This document shows, piece by piece, positions 35,409-43,660 of a DNA stretch of 64,000 bases (position 1 is its first letter; every line of letters starts with the position of its first letter). The notes below the pieces were generated by a model. It made no database searches, was not told where the DNA came from, and saw only the letters and a list, made by a program, of their open reading frames with translations. Origin of the DNA: Gastranaerophilus sp944325835 (GTDB lineage: Bacteria > Cyanobacteriota > Vampirovibrionia > Gastranaerophilales > Gastranaerophilaceae). The position numbers and the translations under genes are program-made. The stretch covers positions 992,001-1,056,000 of the forward strand of contig OZ007029.1 of NCBI GenBank assembly GCA_963931575.1, written 5' to 3'.

Positions 35409-36239
35409 ATGTTTAGCACAGAAGATTTATACGAAATCCAATCGTTTTCAATAGGTGACACAAAAGCCGGAACAAAAATGGGCAAAATGCAGCTTAAAAA
35501 CCTCGTTAACAACACGACACTAAACTGCATACTCTGGGAAGAAACTTTGAACAGAATGGACAGCAAAGTTTTCAGAACAGGCAACCAGATAAAAATTGTT
35601 ACAGCAAGCTTTAACGAAAAATTTAATAACTGCCTTGTAACATCGTTCAGTCTTATAAAAGAAGCTAAAATGGGTTTGACTCCGGAAGAACGTGAAAAAG
35701 CGTTCAACAAACTTGTTTCAAGGTTTGCGGAAATCAAAAATGAAAAGATTAGAGATTTTCTTCTGGAATTTTTCAAAGAACACGAAGCAAAAATCAAACC
35801 TGCGCCGGCCGCAAAAGTTATGCACCATAACTATATCGGCGGGCTAATGGTTCACACAATTGAATGTCTTGAATATCTCGATGCGAATTACCCGCTTTTC
35901 CGTCACAGAGTCAATAAGGATGAAGTTATGGCAGCGTGTATTTTGCATGATATCGGCAAAATTTTTGAATACAAATATGATGAAGAAAACGGGCTTATTG
36001 ATTATAATGAAGAGTTCAAAAAGACCTGGCTAACGCACTCACAATTCGGCTATACATTATGCATGAGCCACGGTTTCACATCAATTGCCAGAATGATTGC
36101 AGCACACCACGGCCGCGCGGAATGGGGGGCTATGATTGACTTAAATGAAAAGGATTTGGAAAACGAACTTTACCTTATACACCTGATAGACAACTTATCG
36201 GCGAAATTTGGTAAAACTAGCGTTGCACATTTAGAATAG
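35409..36239 (+). CDS. YhaM-like HD-domain 3'-5' exoribonuclease
   Basis: This 276-aa protein joins an N-terminal OB-fold nucleic-acid-binding part (about residues 1-90) to an HD domain (HHNYIGGLMVHTIECLEY, AACILHDIGKIFEY, MIAAHHGRAEWG). That is the YhaM arrangement, an exoribonuclease acting on short RNA ends. GAGGAAAA precedes the ATG. Probably co-transcribed with ilvC. Confidence 0.83.
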   Translation: MFSTEDLYEIQSFSIGDTKAGTKMGKMQLKNLVNNTTLNCILWEETLNRMDSKVFRTGNQIKIVTASFNEKFNNCLVTSFSLIKEAKMGLTPEEREKAFNKLVSRFAEIKNEKIRDFLLEFFKEHEAKIKPAPAAKVMHHNYIGGLMVHTIECLEYLDANYPLFRHRVNKDEVMAACILHDIGKIFEYKYDEENGLIDYNEEFKKTWLTHSQFGYTLCMSHGFTSIARMIAAHHGRAEWGAMIDLNEKDLENELYLIHLIDNLSAKFGKTSVAHLE

Positions 36240-36393
36240 CCTTAGCCGGTGCAGTCACAGCGCCGGCACAATATCAAGGACGCTGACAATTGTTACATAA
36301 CAAAATAAAAATTTACGTTATGCAACATTTTGTTTTTTTTTCCGTAATTTATGCTAGATTATAAATTGTGGTAAGTTATTGAAGGAGATGTCA

Positions 36394-37014
36394 ATGTCGG
36401 AATATTTGAGCAAAGAAGAGATTAAACAATGGAGAAGCTCATTAGAAAAGATTACTTTAGAAGAATTTGCTGCGAGATTAGGTAAAAAAATTGAGGAGTC
36501 TAAGCCAAGCCACGATTTAGCTGACATAGTATTAAAAGGACAGCCGGTCGTTTCTGATAACGATTCACGCATTCAAGTTAGAGCAGAAAAGCTGAACTCT
36601 ATTGCTGAACGCGCTATGAGCAGAGAAAAAGAGATTTCAACTACGCCTTTCTCAATTAAGAATATTGAAAAGACACTTGAAGAAACTCCTGTCGAAAGTA
36701 CTAAAAAAGCTTCAACACAAAAAGCTGCAAAGGAAGCAAAAAAGAAAACTCCTGTAAAAGAAACGGAAAAAACTGACCTTAGAGCAGAAGTTAACGTCGT
36801 GTTTAAAAAAGCTTTAACTGACCGTGAACAAAGGGTATTTAACTACTTCTTTGAAAATAAGAATAAAATTGTTTATGCAAAAGATCTGGCAACATTATTG
36901 GATTTGCCAAAAGACTATGTATACAAATACATCAAAAATATTCGTGCAAAACTTGAAAACGGCGAGCTTCAAAACGCCGAACAGGGTGGATTTTTATTAA
37001 ATCTCGGCCAGTAG
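36394..37014 (+). CDS. Winged-helix-like protein with charged linker
   Basis: This 206-aa protein has an N-terminal helical part (SEYLSKEEIKQWRSSLEKIT), a Lys/Thr/Glu-rich linker (about residues 95-140) and a C-terminal domain (REQRVFNYFFENKNKIVYAKDLATLLDLPKDYVYKYIKNI in outline) that looks like a winged helix. It could be a DNA-binding regulator or replication/chromatin accessory protein; neither is proven. The start at 36394 has AAGGAG 7 nt upstream. Confidence 0.65.
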   Translation: MSEYLSKEEIKQWRSSLEKITLEEFAARLGKKIEESKPSHDLADIVLKGQPVVSDNDSRIQVRAEKLNSIAERAMSREKEISTTPFSIKNIEKTLEETPVESTKKASTQKAAKEAKKKTPVKETEKTDLRAEVNVVFKKALTDREQRVFNYFFENKNKIVYAKDLATLLDLPKDYVYKYIKNIRAKLENGELQNAEQGGFLLNLGQ

Positions 37015-37046
37015 TTAGTTTAATTATAGTTTTAAATAATACCATT

Positions 37047-37074
37047 AGAGCCCTCGATTTTCGAGGGCTCTTTA
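37047..37074 (+). terminator. Terminator after the winged-helix gene
   Basis: AGAGCCCTCGA and TCGAGGGCTCT form an 11-bp stem with a 3-nt loop, then TTT. It lies between convergent genes and may serve both. Confidence 0.85.
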
Positions 37075-37100
37075 TATCTCTATTTACTGTGTATTCACCA

Positions 37101-38369
37101 TTAAGCCTGCTGCTTAACGACTTCTGCCAGAGCGTTAACAACAACGACATCCCATTTTTTATCAACCTCATCCTTCATAATTGATAAAGCTTTATCCACC
37201 GGAAGAGCCTTTCTGAAAGGCCTGTCGGAAGTCAGTGCACTGAAAGCATCAGCGGCCGCAATAATTCTTGAACCAAGCGGAATTGACTGTCCTTTTAAGC
37301 CCTCCGGCTCTCCTGAACCGTCTACACGCTCTGTTCTATATGTGATGTACGGAACAACTTCCGAGAGGAAATTAATATTCATCAGGAAGTGAACCCCGAC
37401 ATTAGAATGTGCGTGAATTTTCTTGAGTTCTTTAGCACTCAATTTACCTTTTGTATTAAACAACTTTTCCGGAACCGCAATTTTGCCGATGTTTTGCAAA
37501 AGCCCGGCATAGTATATCAAATCAGTGGTTTTTTCATTAAGCTTTAACTGCTTGCATATCATACGCGCAAGGTTTGCGGTATTTTGTGAATGTGCAACCT
37601 TATATTGTCCCTTCATATCAACAGCAGTTGCCAGCTTTTCCACAAATTCCTGCTGATAATCACAAAGATCGCCTATCAAAGCGGTAAGTTCGCCGCGAAC
37701 GGTTTTAAGCTCACGTTCTGCGGAGAATTCATCTGCTATTAAAGCATCAGAATAATCCATTTCAGCTTGAAGTGCAAGAGAGGTCGCAAAAAGCTTTGCA
37801 ATGGTTTCTGTGAGCGAAACATATTCTTTTGCAATAGGTTTGTCATTTGCAAGAAGAATAACCCCGATTGTGCGCAGGTTATTTTTCATCGGAACAAACA
37901 CCGAACTCTTACACTTAGCGTTTTTACCGTTTAAAACAACTTCCTTCGTTAAATCTTTTTCTACCGTAAATCTTCCGCTTTTGCCAACGAGAATAAGTTT
38001 TCTGTTACTGTTTGATTTAGCAAACTCATTCAAGAGATAAATTTTACAAGCTTTTATTTCAAACATCTTTTCTATGGTCGCGGCAATAGAAGCATAAATC
38101 GCGTTTTCTTCCTCTTTAGAAGCCATACTCAAAAGAGAAAGAGTCTTGTTAGAAGAATAAATAGAAGTCAACTCTTTAATCTGCTCAATAAGTCTTGAAC
38201 GTTTATTCGTTTTATCGTGAGAACCGATTTTTTGAGCCAATTCCGCAGAAATCAAATGTTCGGAGAGAAAATCTCCCAAATTAAGCGCAAAAAGTTCTTC
38301 CATCGGGTTATCATCAATCAGAAACTCTGACTGAGAAAAGAGCGAAACACCGTTTTCATTATTTTTCAT
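37101..38369 (-). CDS. GAF plus degenerate HD-GYP protein
   Basis: This 422-aa protein has a GAF-like sensor part (about residues 70-200), a coiled linker and an HD-GYP-type domain (HSQNTANLARMICKQLKL onward). The catalytic His-Asp pair is replaced: LLHDIGKI reads LLQNIGKI, the HHE ligands read YRTE, and GYP reads GEP. Canonical HD-GYP enzymes cleave cyclic di-GMP; this one has lost several metal ligands and is probably a binding or signalling protein. AGAAGGA precedes the ATG. Confidence 0.8.
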   Translation of the reverse strand: MKNNENGVSLFSQSEFLIDDNPMEELFALNLGDFLSEHLISAELAQKIGSHDKTNKRSRLIEQIKELTSIYSSNKTLSLLSMASKEEENAIYASIAATIEKMFEIKACKIYLLNEFAKSNSNRKLILVGKSGRFTVEKDLTKEVVLNGKNAKCKSSVFVPMKNNLRTIGVILLANDKPIAKEYVSLTETIAKLFATSLALQAEMDYSDALIADEFSAERELKTVRGELTALIGDLCDYQQEFVEKLATAVDMKGQYKVAHSQNTANLARMICKQLKLNEKTTDLIYYAGLLQNIGKIAVPEKLFNTKGKLSAKELKKIHAHSNVGVHFLMNINFLSEVVPYITYRTERVDGSGEPEGLKGQSIPLGSRIIAAADAFSALTSDRPFRKALPVDKALSIMKDEVDKKWDVVVVNALAEVVKQQA

Positions 38370-38488
38370 TCTCTACATTCCTTCTAAACATGTTCTATTA
38401 ATATACATATCGGCAGGAATAGAAAAAACTTTAGCCTTTTTTACAAAAGTTCATACTAAAGTAGTAGAAAAAGTATACTTAGGTTAGA

Positions 38489-38523
38489 AAAAAGGCGCGC
38501 CGTAAAACCGGCACGCCTTTTCT
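38489..38523 (-). terminator. Terminator after prepilin remnant D
   Basis: AAAGGCG and CGCCTTT plus an inner GC-rich stem around TAAAA; on the minus strand it is followed by T6. It overlaps the stop of locus D. Confidence 0.75.
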
Positions 38524-38788
38524 ATCTCATTACACAAAGCACCGAACGGCTTCCGGAAGTACCGTCAAAATGGGGCACTACATCTCCATTATAACTTCTG
38601 ACATACCACGGTCTACTGGATTTTAGCAATGTTGAAGTCCAATAATCCGTATTATAATTTCCGAATAACGCATTATTCATAAATACAGCGATAGCCTCTT
38701 CCCTATTCATCATTCGCAAATCATCACCCTGTTCCCGACAATAAGATGATGCGCGCTCCCATGTCAGAGGCGCAGTACCAACATTAAA

Positions 38789-38824
38789 TGGATTGCCACG
38801 CGGTCTGCGACCGCTCGCAATGAC
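38789..38824. repeat. R1 repeat copy (locus D)
   Basis: TGGATTGCC...CGCAATGAC around GCGGTCTGCGACCGC, flanked by GAGGCGCAGTACCAACATTA as in locus C. Confidence 0.72.
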
Positions 38825-38865
38825 ATGGATGTGTCCTCAACACCTAATTGGACGGATGAGGCACG

Positions 38866-38879
38866 CCCCCCCCCCCCCC
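38866..38879 (-). repeat. Poly-G tract, 14 nt, locus D
   Basis: C14 on the plus strand. The first G completes an ACG codon, so the distance from ATG to tract end equals that in loci B, C and E. Confidence 0.85.
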
Positions 38880-38956
38880 GTGCTAATGCTTACATTTCGT
38901 TTTTTCATTTCTTCTATCCTTTCTCGGACTACGTCCGCGTCTTTTTATACTTCTTT

Positions 38957-38985
38957 ATTATGTAATACTTTCCTAGATTAGTCAA
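38957..38985 (-). promoter_or_regulatory. Conserved prepilin promoter, locus D
   Basis: TTGACT (38985-38980), a 17-nt spacer and CATAAT (38962-38957). Confidence 0.72.
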
Positions 38986-39029
38986 GACCGATAGCACGGG
39001 ATGAATTTAGGAGGCCGCCTTGACCGGCG

Positions 39030-39058
39030 GTTATGTACCATGTTTTACTTTTAGTCAA
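39030..39058 (-). promoter_or_regulatory. Second, tandem copy of the prepilin promoter upstream of D
   Basis: TTGACT (39058-39053), a 17-nt spacer ending AAAACATGGTA and CATAAC (39035-39030). Its spacer matches those of A, C and E better than the nearer promoter does, suggesting that part of another prepilin locus was deleted here. Confidence 0.6.
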
Positions 39059-39112
39059 GAGTTGTTGCCCTATTATGTTTTTATGAGATAATAAAATAAA
39101 AGGGAGTGTGTA

Positions 39113-40954
39113 ATGATTAATGCTTATAAGTTAAAGGACACCAAGTCCAAAGACGCGTTTAAATACAGCTATTTAAGCCAAAAAATTTATCCGTATTTAA
39201 AGCCGGTATTGCCGCGCGCAATAATGAACTTATTGATTGCGATACCGCTGGGGCTTTTAGACGGTGTTGTCGCACTGGCGCTGCGTCCTTATCTTGACTA
39301 CGTTGTAAACGGGAATGAACAGCAAACCTGGACGTTTTTAGGTCATACTGTTCACATTCAAAGCTGGTTTGCAGCGATAATTCCTTTTGGAATTGTTCTC
39401 TTTGCTGTCGTTCAAGGCGTTTTAAAATATTTAAGCAACTATCTTACCGACTGGACTGCAAACAAAATGTCACTTTCCCTTAAAAAAGATTTATTTCACA
39501 AGCTGACAACAATGGATGCACAGTTTTTTGACATAAATTCATCCGGTTTAATTCTCACCCGCTTCTTTACCGACCCTGAAACTGCGTCAAAGGATATTAT
39601 TGAAATTTTCAAAGCGTTTATAATGGCAATTTTTGGCGTGCTGGGGCTTGTTTGCGTATTGCTATATAACTCGTGGCAGCTTGCAATAATCGGCGTTACT
39701 GTCATGGGCATTGCGATAACGCCTGTTATCTTTATAAGAAAGAAAATCAAAAAAGTTTCTAACGCAAATATGGTTGTCAGCGGAAACATGACTACTAACT
39801 TTAACGAAACTGTTGCCGGAAACAAAATCATGGCGGCTTATAATCTGCAAAAGCTGCAAAACGAAAAATTTAAACGCCAGACAGACGAACAGTTTAACCT
39901 GTTGATTTCGTTGACCAAACGTGTTGGCTGGATGTCACCGATTATATATTTTGTGTGCTCTATCGGTATCGCGCTTGTAATGATGTTCGGCAACCACCTT
40001 ATTATTACCGGCAAGCTTACGGCAGGCGCGTTTGCATCTTTTGTAACATCATTGTTATTGCTTTACAAACCAACAAAAACTCTCGGAACAACCCTCACGA
40101 AATTACAAAATACTTTCGTTGCAATGAGCCGTGTGTTTGAATTATTTGACATTCAAAACAAAATCAAATCACCGGAACATCCGCTTACTTTCCACGAATT
40201 AAAAGAAAAAATTGAGTTCAAAAATGTTAATTTTGAATATGAAGAAGGGGTTCCGGTACTGAAAAACTTCTCATTATGTGTAAAAAAAGGTGAAACCATT
40301 GCGCTGGTAGGCAATTCCGGCGGCGGGAAAAGTACGGTTGTAAACCTTATACCGAGATTTTACGATGTAAATTCAGGTTCAATTGAATTTGACGGGGTTA
40401 ATATTAAATACTTTAACCTCAACGAATTGCGCGAACATATTGCGTTTGTGTTTCAGGATAATTTTCTTTTCTCCGGCACGTTAAAAGAAAATTTGCTTAT
40501 GGGCAAGGAAGATGCAACTGATGAAGAAATCGCGCAGGTTGTCGAACTTGCGCACCTCAATGAATTCATCGGAACGCTGGAAAACGGTATTGACACTTAC
40601 GTAGGTGAGCGCGGAACGACTTTATCAGGCGGTCAGCGTCAGCGGGTTGCAATTGCGCGTGCAATGTTAAAAAATTCGGAAATTGTTATACTTGATGAAG
40701 CAACATCCGCACTCGACAACGAATCCGAAGCTATTGTTCAAAAAGCAATTGATAATCTTATGGCTAACAAAACAGTTTTTGTAATCGCACACAGACTTTC
40801 AACGGTCAAAAATGCCGATAGGATCATTGTTATCAACGAAGGTCAACTTGTGGAGGAAGGAACGCACGAACAGCTTATCCGCATAGAAAAAGGACACTAC
40901 AGGCACCTTTATAATATGCAGTTCAAAAATCAGGAAGAGGCGGCAGATGCCTAA
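39113..40954 (+). CDS. MsbA-like ABC exporter (fused membrane and ATPase domains)
   Basis: This 613-aa half-transporter has six membrane helices (about residues 35-320) and a C-terminal ATPase with GNSGGGKST, the signature LSGGQRQR, Walker B VILDEATSALD and the H-loop IAHRLS. Such exporters flip lipids or lipid A precursors as homodimers; the substrate here is inferred at best. AAGGGAG precedes the ATG. It overlaps dxr by 8 nt. Confidence 0.9.
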   Translation: MINAYKLKDTKSKDAFKYSYLSQKIYPYLKPVLPRAIMNLLIAIPLGLLDGVVALALRPYLDYVVNGNEQQTWTFLGHTVHIQSWFAAIIPFGIVLFAVVQGVLKYLSNYLTDWTANKMSLSLKKDLFHKLTTMDAQFFDINSSGLILTRFFTDPETASKDIIEIFKAFIMAIFGVLGLVCVLLYNSWQLAIIGVTVMGIAITPVIFIRKKIKKVSNANMVVSGNMTTNFNETVAGNKIMAAYNLQKLQNEKFKRQTDEQFNLLISLTKRVGWMSPIIYFVCSIGIALVMMFGNHLIITGKLTAGAFASFVTSLLLLYKPTKTLGTTLTKLQNTFVAMSRVFELFDIQNKIKSPEHPLTFHELKEKIEFKNVNFEYEEGVPVLKNFSLCVKKGETIALVGNSGGGKSTVVNLIPRFYDVNSGSIEFDGVNIKYFNLNELREHIAFVFQDNFLFSGTLKENLLMGKEDATDEEIAQVVELAHLNEFIGTLENGIDTYVGERGTTLSGGQRQRVAIARAMLKNSEIVILDEATSALDNESEAIVQKAIDNLMANKTVFVIAHRLSTVKNADRIIVINEGQLVEEGTHEQLIRIEKGHYRHLYNMQFKNQEEAADA

Positions 40955-42080
40955 GCGTAAGATAAGTATTATCGGCTCTACAGGCTCTATCGGCAGACAG
41001 GCGCTGGAGGTTCTTGAATATTTACAGGATAAATTTGAAATAACAGCCCTTGCCGGCGGTTCAAATACTGATTTATTACTGGAACAAGCCAAGAAATTCC
41101 GCCCTAAATACGTTTCCTCAGACAAATACGACGAGCGGCTGGGCAAAATTAACGGATGCAAATATTTGTTTAACGGACTTGAAGAAATTTGTTCAAAGAA
41201 AGATGAAAACGATATTATATTAGTTGCAGTTTCGGGCAAGGTCGGGTTAAAACCAACGCTTAAGGCTATTGAAAACGGCATTGATATTGCTCTTGCAAAC
41301 AAAGAAACACTTGTTATGGCAGGTGATATTGTCATGGCAAAAGCGCGCGAAAAAGGTGTAAAAATTCTTCCGGTTGACAGTGAACACAGTGCCATTCATC
41401 AGTGCATAAAAGAGATTAATCAGGTAAGAAAGCTTATTATAACCGCAAGCGGCGGGCCTTTTCTGAAAAAAAGCAGGGAAGAAATGCACAATGCAACGGT
41501 TGAACAGGCACTTGCGCATCCTAAATGGAACATGGGCAAAAAAATCACAGTTGACAGTGCAACGCTTATGAATAAAGGTTTGGAAATTATAGAAGCCCAC
41601 CACCTTTTTAATATGCCGTACGAAAAAATAGATGTAATTATCCACCCGCAGAGTGTTATACATTCGGCAATTGAATATAAAGACGGCAGCGTAATTGCGC
41701 AGCTTGGTCTACCCAGTATGCACATACCGATTCAATATGCAATCAGCTATCCCGAACGTTTTGAAGGCATCAAAACCCAAAGTTTCAGTTTCGCGGACAT
41801 CGCACGGCTAGACTTTGAAAAACCTGATTTTGAAAAATTCCCGTCACTCAACTACGCCTACAATGCCGGCAGAAAAGGCGGAAGTGCAACGACATCGCTC
41901 AACGCCATTAATGAAGAGGCGGTTTTTGCATTCTTACGCGGAGAAATTAAACTTTGCAGGATTTACGACTTAATCGAAAACCTTATGCCGCAATGCACAT
42001 TTATTGCCAAGCCTACAATTGATGAGATTTTTGAACTGGACAAAGAAGCCCGTGAACTCACTCAAAAATCACTTCTTTAA
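40947..42080 (+). CDS. dxr: 1-deoxy-D-xylulose 5-phosphate reductoisomerase
   Basis: DXR makes methylerythritol phosphate from DXP with NADPH. The 377-aa protein has the Rossmann motif GSTGSIGRQALEVLE, ANKETLVMAG and the active-site stretch PVDSEHSAIHQ, plus GLEIIEAHHLF. The start overlaps the ABC exporter by 8 nt. The stop overlaps the convergent HNH gene by 12 nt, a tail-to-tail arrangement without a terminator. Confidence 0.96.
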   Translation: MPKRKISIIGSTGSIGRQALEVLEYLQDKFEITALAGGSNTDLLLEQAKKFRPKYVSSDKYDERLGKINGCKYLFNGLEEICSKKDENDIILVAVSGKVGLKPTLKAIENGIDIALANKETLVMAGDIVMAKAREKGVKILPVDSEHSAIHQCIKEINQVRKLIITASGGPFLKKSREEMHNATVEQALAHPKWNMGKKITVDSATLMNKGLEIIEAHHLFNMPYEKIDVIIHPQSVIHSAIEYKDGSVIAQLGLPSMHIPIQYAISYPERFEGIKTQSFSFADIARLDFEKPDFEKFPSLNYAYNAGRKGGSATTSLNAINEEAVFAFLRGEIKLCRIYDLIENLMPQCTFIAKPTIDEIFELDKEARELTQKSLL

Positions 42081-43598
42081 ATTTCTTCTTTTGTATTTAA
42101 GAATTGCATTTGTTTCCCTGTCCTGAGCAATAGAGTCGTTAATTGAATTAAGTTCAGCCTTTGCATCTTCGGCTTCTAACTGAGAAGTTCTGTACACTTC
42201 TTTAGCATCTTCAAGTTTTGCTTTTAACGGCTGGCGTTCTTTTTTGAGCTTTCTAATTTGCACTTCAAGTTCTTTTATCTTTTCATCAATCTCAGAAATC
42301 CTTCCGCTTGCAGAATTTATCCTGTCATCATCTCTGACAAGCGCAGCCTGCGTTCTTTCGACCTGCTTTACGGCACGCTCTTTTCTAAAGTCAAGATAGT
42401 CACGAATTTGCAGCCTGATAAGGTTATCCGAACCGTTAAGAACATTCTCTTTCATAACAATCGGATAATCATCATACCCGATTAGTTTTCCGTGTTTTAT
42501 AAAGGTTATAATCTTATTGAACTGTTTTTGCAGATTATTCATCATCTCAGGCGCAAACCGCAGGAAAAACGGATATGGAAGGTTTGAGCGTCTATGGTTG
42601 CACTTACCGCACAAGACAATTATATTTTCCTTAATATCCGCACCGTCCTTACTTCTTGGGATAAAATGCTCATAAGTAGCCTGCAAGCTTTTGGCAAAAT
42701 AAGTTATGATATCTTTATCTGTCTTTTTACTCTCAACACAATGAACAACAAAATCATCAGGTGTACGACGCGGAATCGGCAATTCATCTACAATTTTCAT
42801 CAAATTTTTACGCCAGAAGCGGGTCTTTGCACTGTCAACAAATGAATTATACAAATCGTCAATAAGCCCTTTTTTAATATCCGCCTCAAAAAACTCATAA
42901 TTTAGAATACTCATAGCTTTTGTATTCGTATCCTGCAAAGCTTTTCTATCAGCTGACAGTAACTTTTGCTGCCCAAATTCTCTCAACTGTTTAAAAACTT
43001 CTATTTTCTTTGCGGCAGCCTGTTTTTTATCCAGCGCAGCAATTTCTCTATGATACTCTATAACTTCCGGCATGTTAAATATTTCAGCAAAAGTTTTTTT
43101 AGGATACTTAAGCGCATAAACATCCATAAGGTTTAAAATTTCAGCGTCCTCCGCACCAAAATGTGGACGATATTTTTCAAGTTTTTGCATAAAACGCGGC
43201 GCCTTGACAGTAATCCCTTCCGAGATAAGTGACATCATATTCACATCAAGCCGTGTTCTATCGCCCAGTGTTTTTAATTTTGCTTTGTTTTCATCAACAG
43301 AGAGTAACTTTGCTATCGTATCCTTGGGCCGAATTTCCGAAAGACTTTGAAGAAATTCAAATGCTGGAGTTCCGCGGTATCTAGCCATAGCCGAATTTTC
43401 AAGTGCTCTTTTTGAACCGGCTGCAAAACTGTTTATAAAAACTTTGGTTTCATCCGAAGTAAACATATCATCACCGCAGCAACCGCATTTCATACGCGGG
43501 ATATCGCGAATATCAGTAAAAACTTTTTTAGGCAGAAAAATTCCAAAACTTAAATTCTTGTAATTTTGATTATTTGCTACGGGGTTAATAGTTATCAT
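42069..43598 (-). CDS. HNH-nuclease-like protein with INPV/SFG N-terminus and coiled coil
   Basis: This 509-aa protein begins MITINPVANNQNYKNLSFGIF, followed by a CxxC pair (MKCGCCGDDMF). Near residue 310 there is an HNH motif, EHFIPRSKDGADI and NIIVLCGKCNHRRSN, with its zinc-knuckle cysteines. The last 100 residues form a long charged coiled coil. HNH proteins cut nucleic acids; the target is unknown. The shared N-terminal motif raises the possibility of a common targeting signal. TATGCT ends 6 nt before the ATG, with no Shine-Dalgarno. Confidence 0.75.
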   Translation of the reverse strand: MITINPVANNQNYKNLSFGIFLPKKVFTDIRDIPRMKCGCCGDDMFTSDETKVFINSFAAGSKRALENSAMARYRGTPAFEFLQSLSEIRPKDTIAKLLSVDENKAKLKTLGDRTRLDVNMMSLISEGITVKAPRFMQKLEKYRPHFGAEDAEILNLMDVYALKYPKKTFAEIFNMPEVIEYHREIAALDKKQAAAKKIEVFKQLREFGQQKLLSADRKALQDTNTKAMSILNYEFFEADIKKGLIDDLYNSFVDSAKTRFWRKNLMKIVDELPIPRRTPDDFVVHCVESKKTDKDIITYFAKSLQATYEHFIPRSKDGADIKENIIVLCGKCNHRRSNLPYPFFLRFAPEMMNNLQKQFNKIITFIKHGKLIGYDDYPIVMKENVLNGSDNLIRLQIRDYLDFRKERAVKQVERTQAALVRDDDRINSASGRISEIDEKIKELEVQIRKLKKERQPLKAKLEDAKEVYRTSQLEAEDAKAELNSINDSIAQDRETNAILKYKRRNLKK

Positions 43599-43660
43599 AC
43601 TATAAGCATAATACTAAAATAATAAAAATTACTATATAAAAGAAAAAATGTAATAAAACT

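Larger units (their letters stand above)
38522..38908 (-). pseudogene. Prepilin remnant, locus D (leader plus C-terminal end only)
   Basis: The family promoter, AGAAAGGAT ribosome-binding site, ATG (38908, MKKRNVSIST) and G tract are present. An R1 repeat and a C-terminal end follow directly (WERASSYCREQGDDLRMMNR, DYWTSTLL, final VLCVMR). FTMAEILL, the helix and the middle domain are absent. The frame of the end domain has a TGA shortly after the tract, so the piece is not translatable from the leader. It is either a decayed copy or a silent C-terminal cassette. The end domain is full-length relative to A, B, C and E and is not obviously decaying. Confidence 0.65.
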
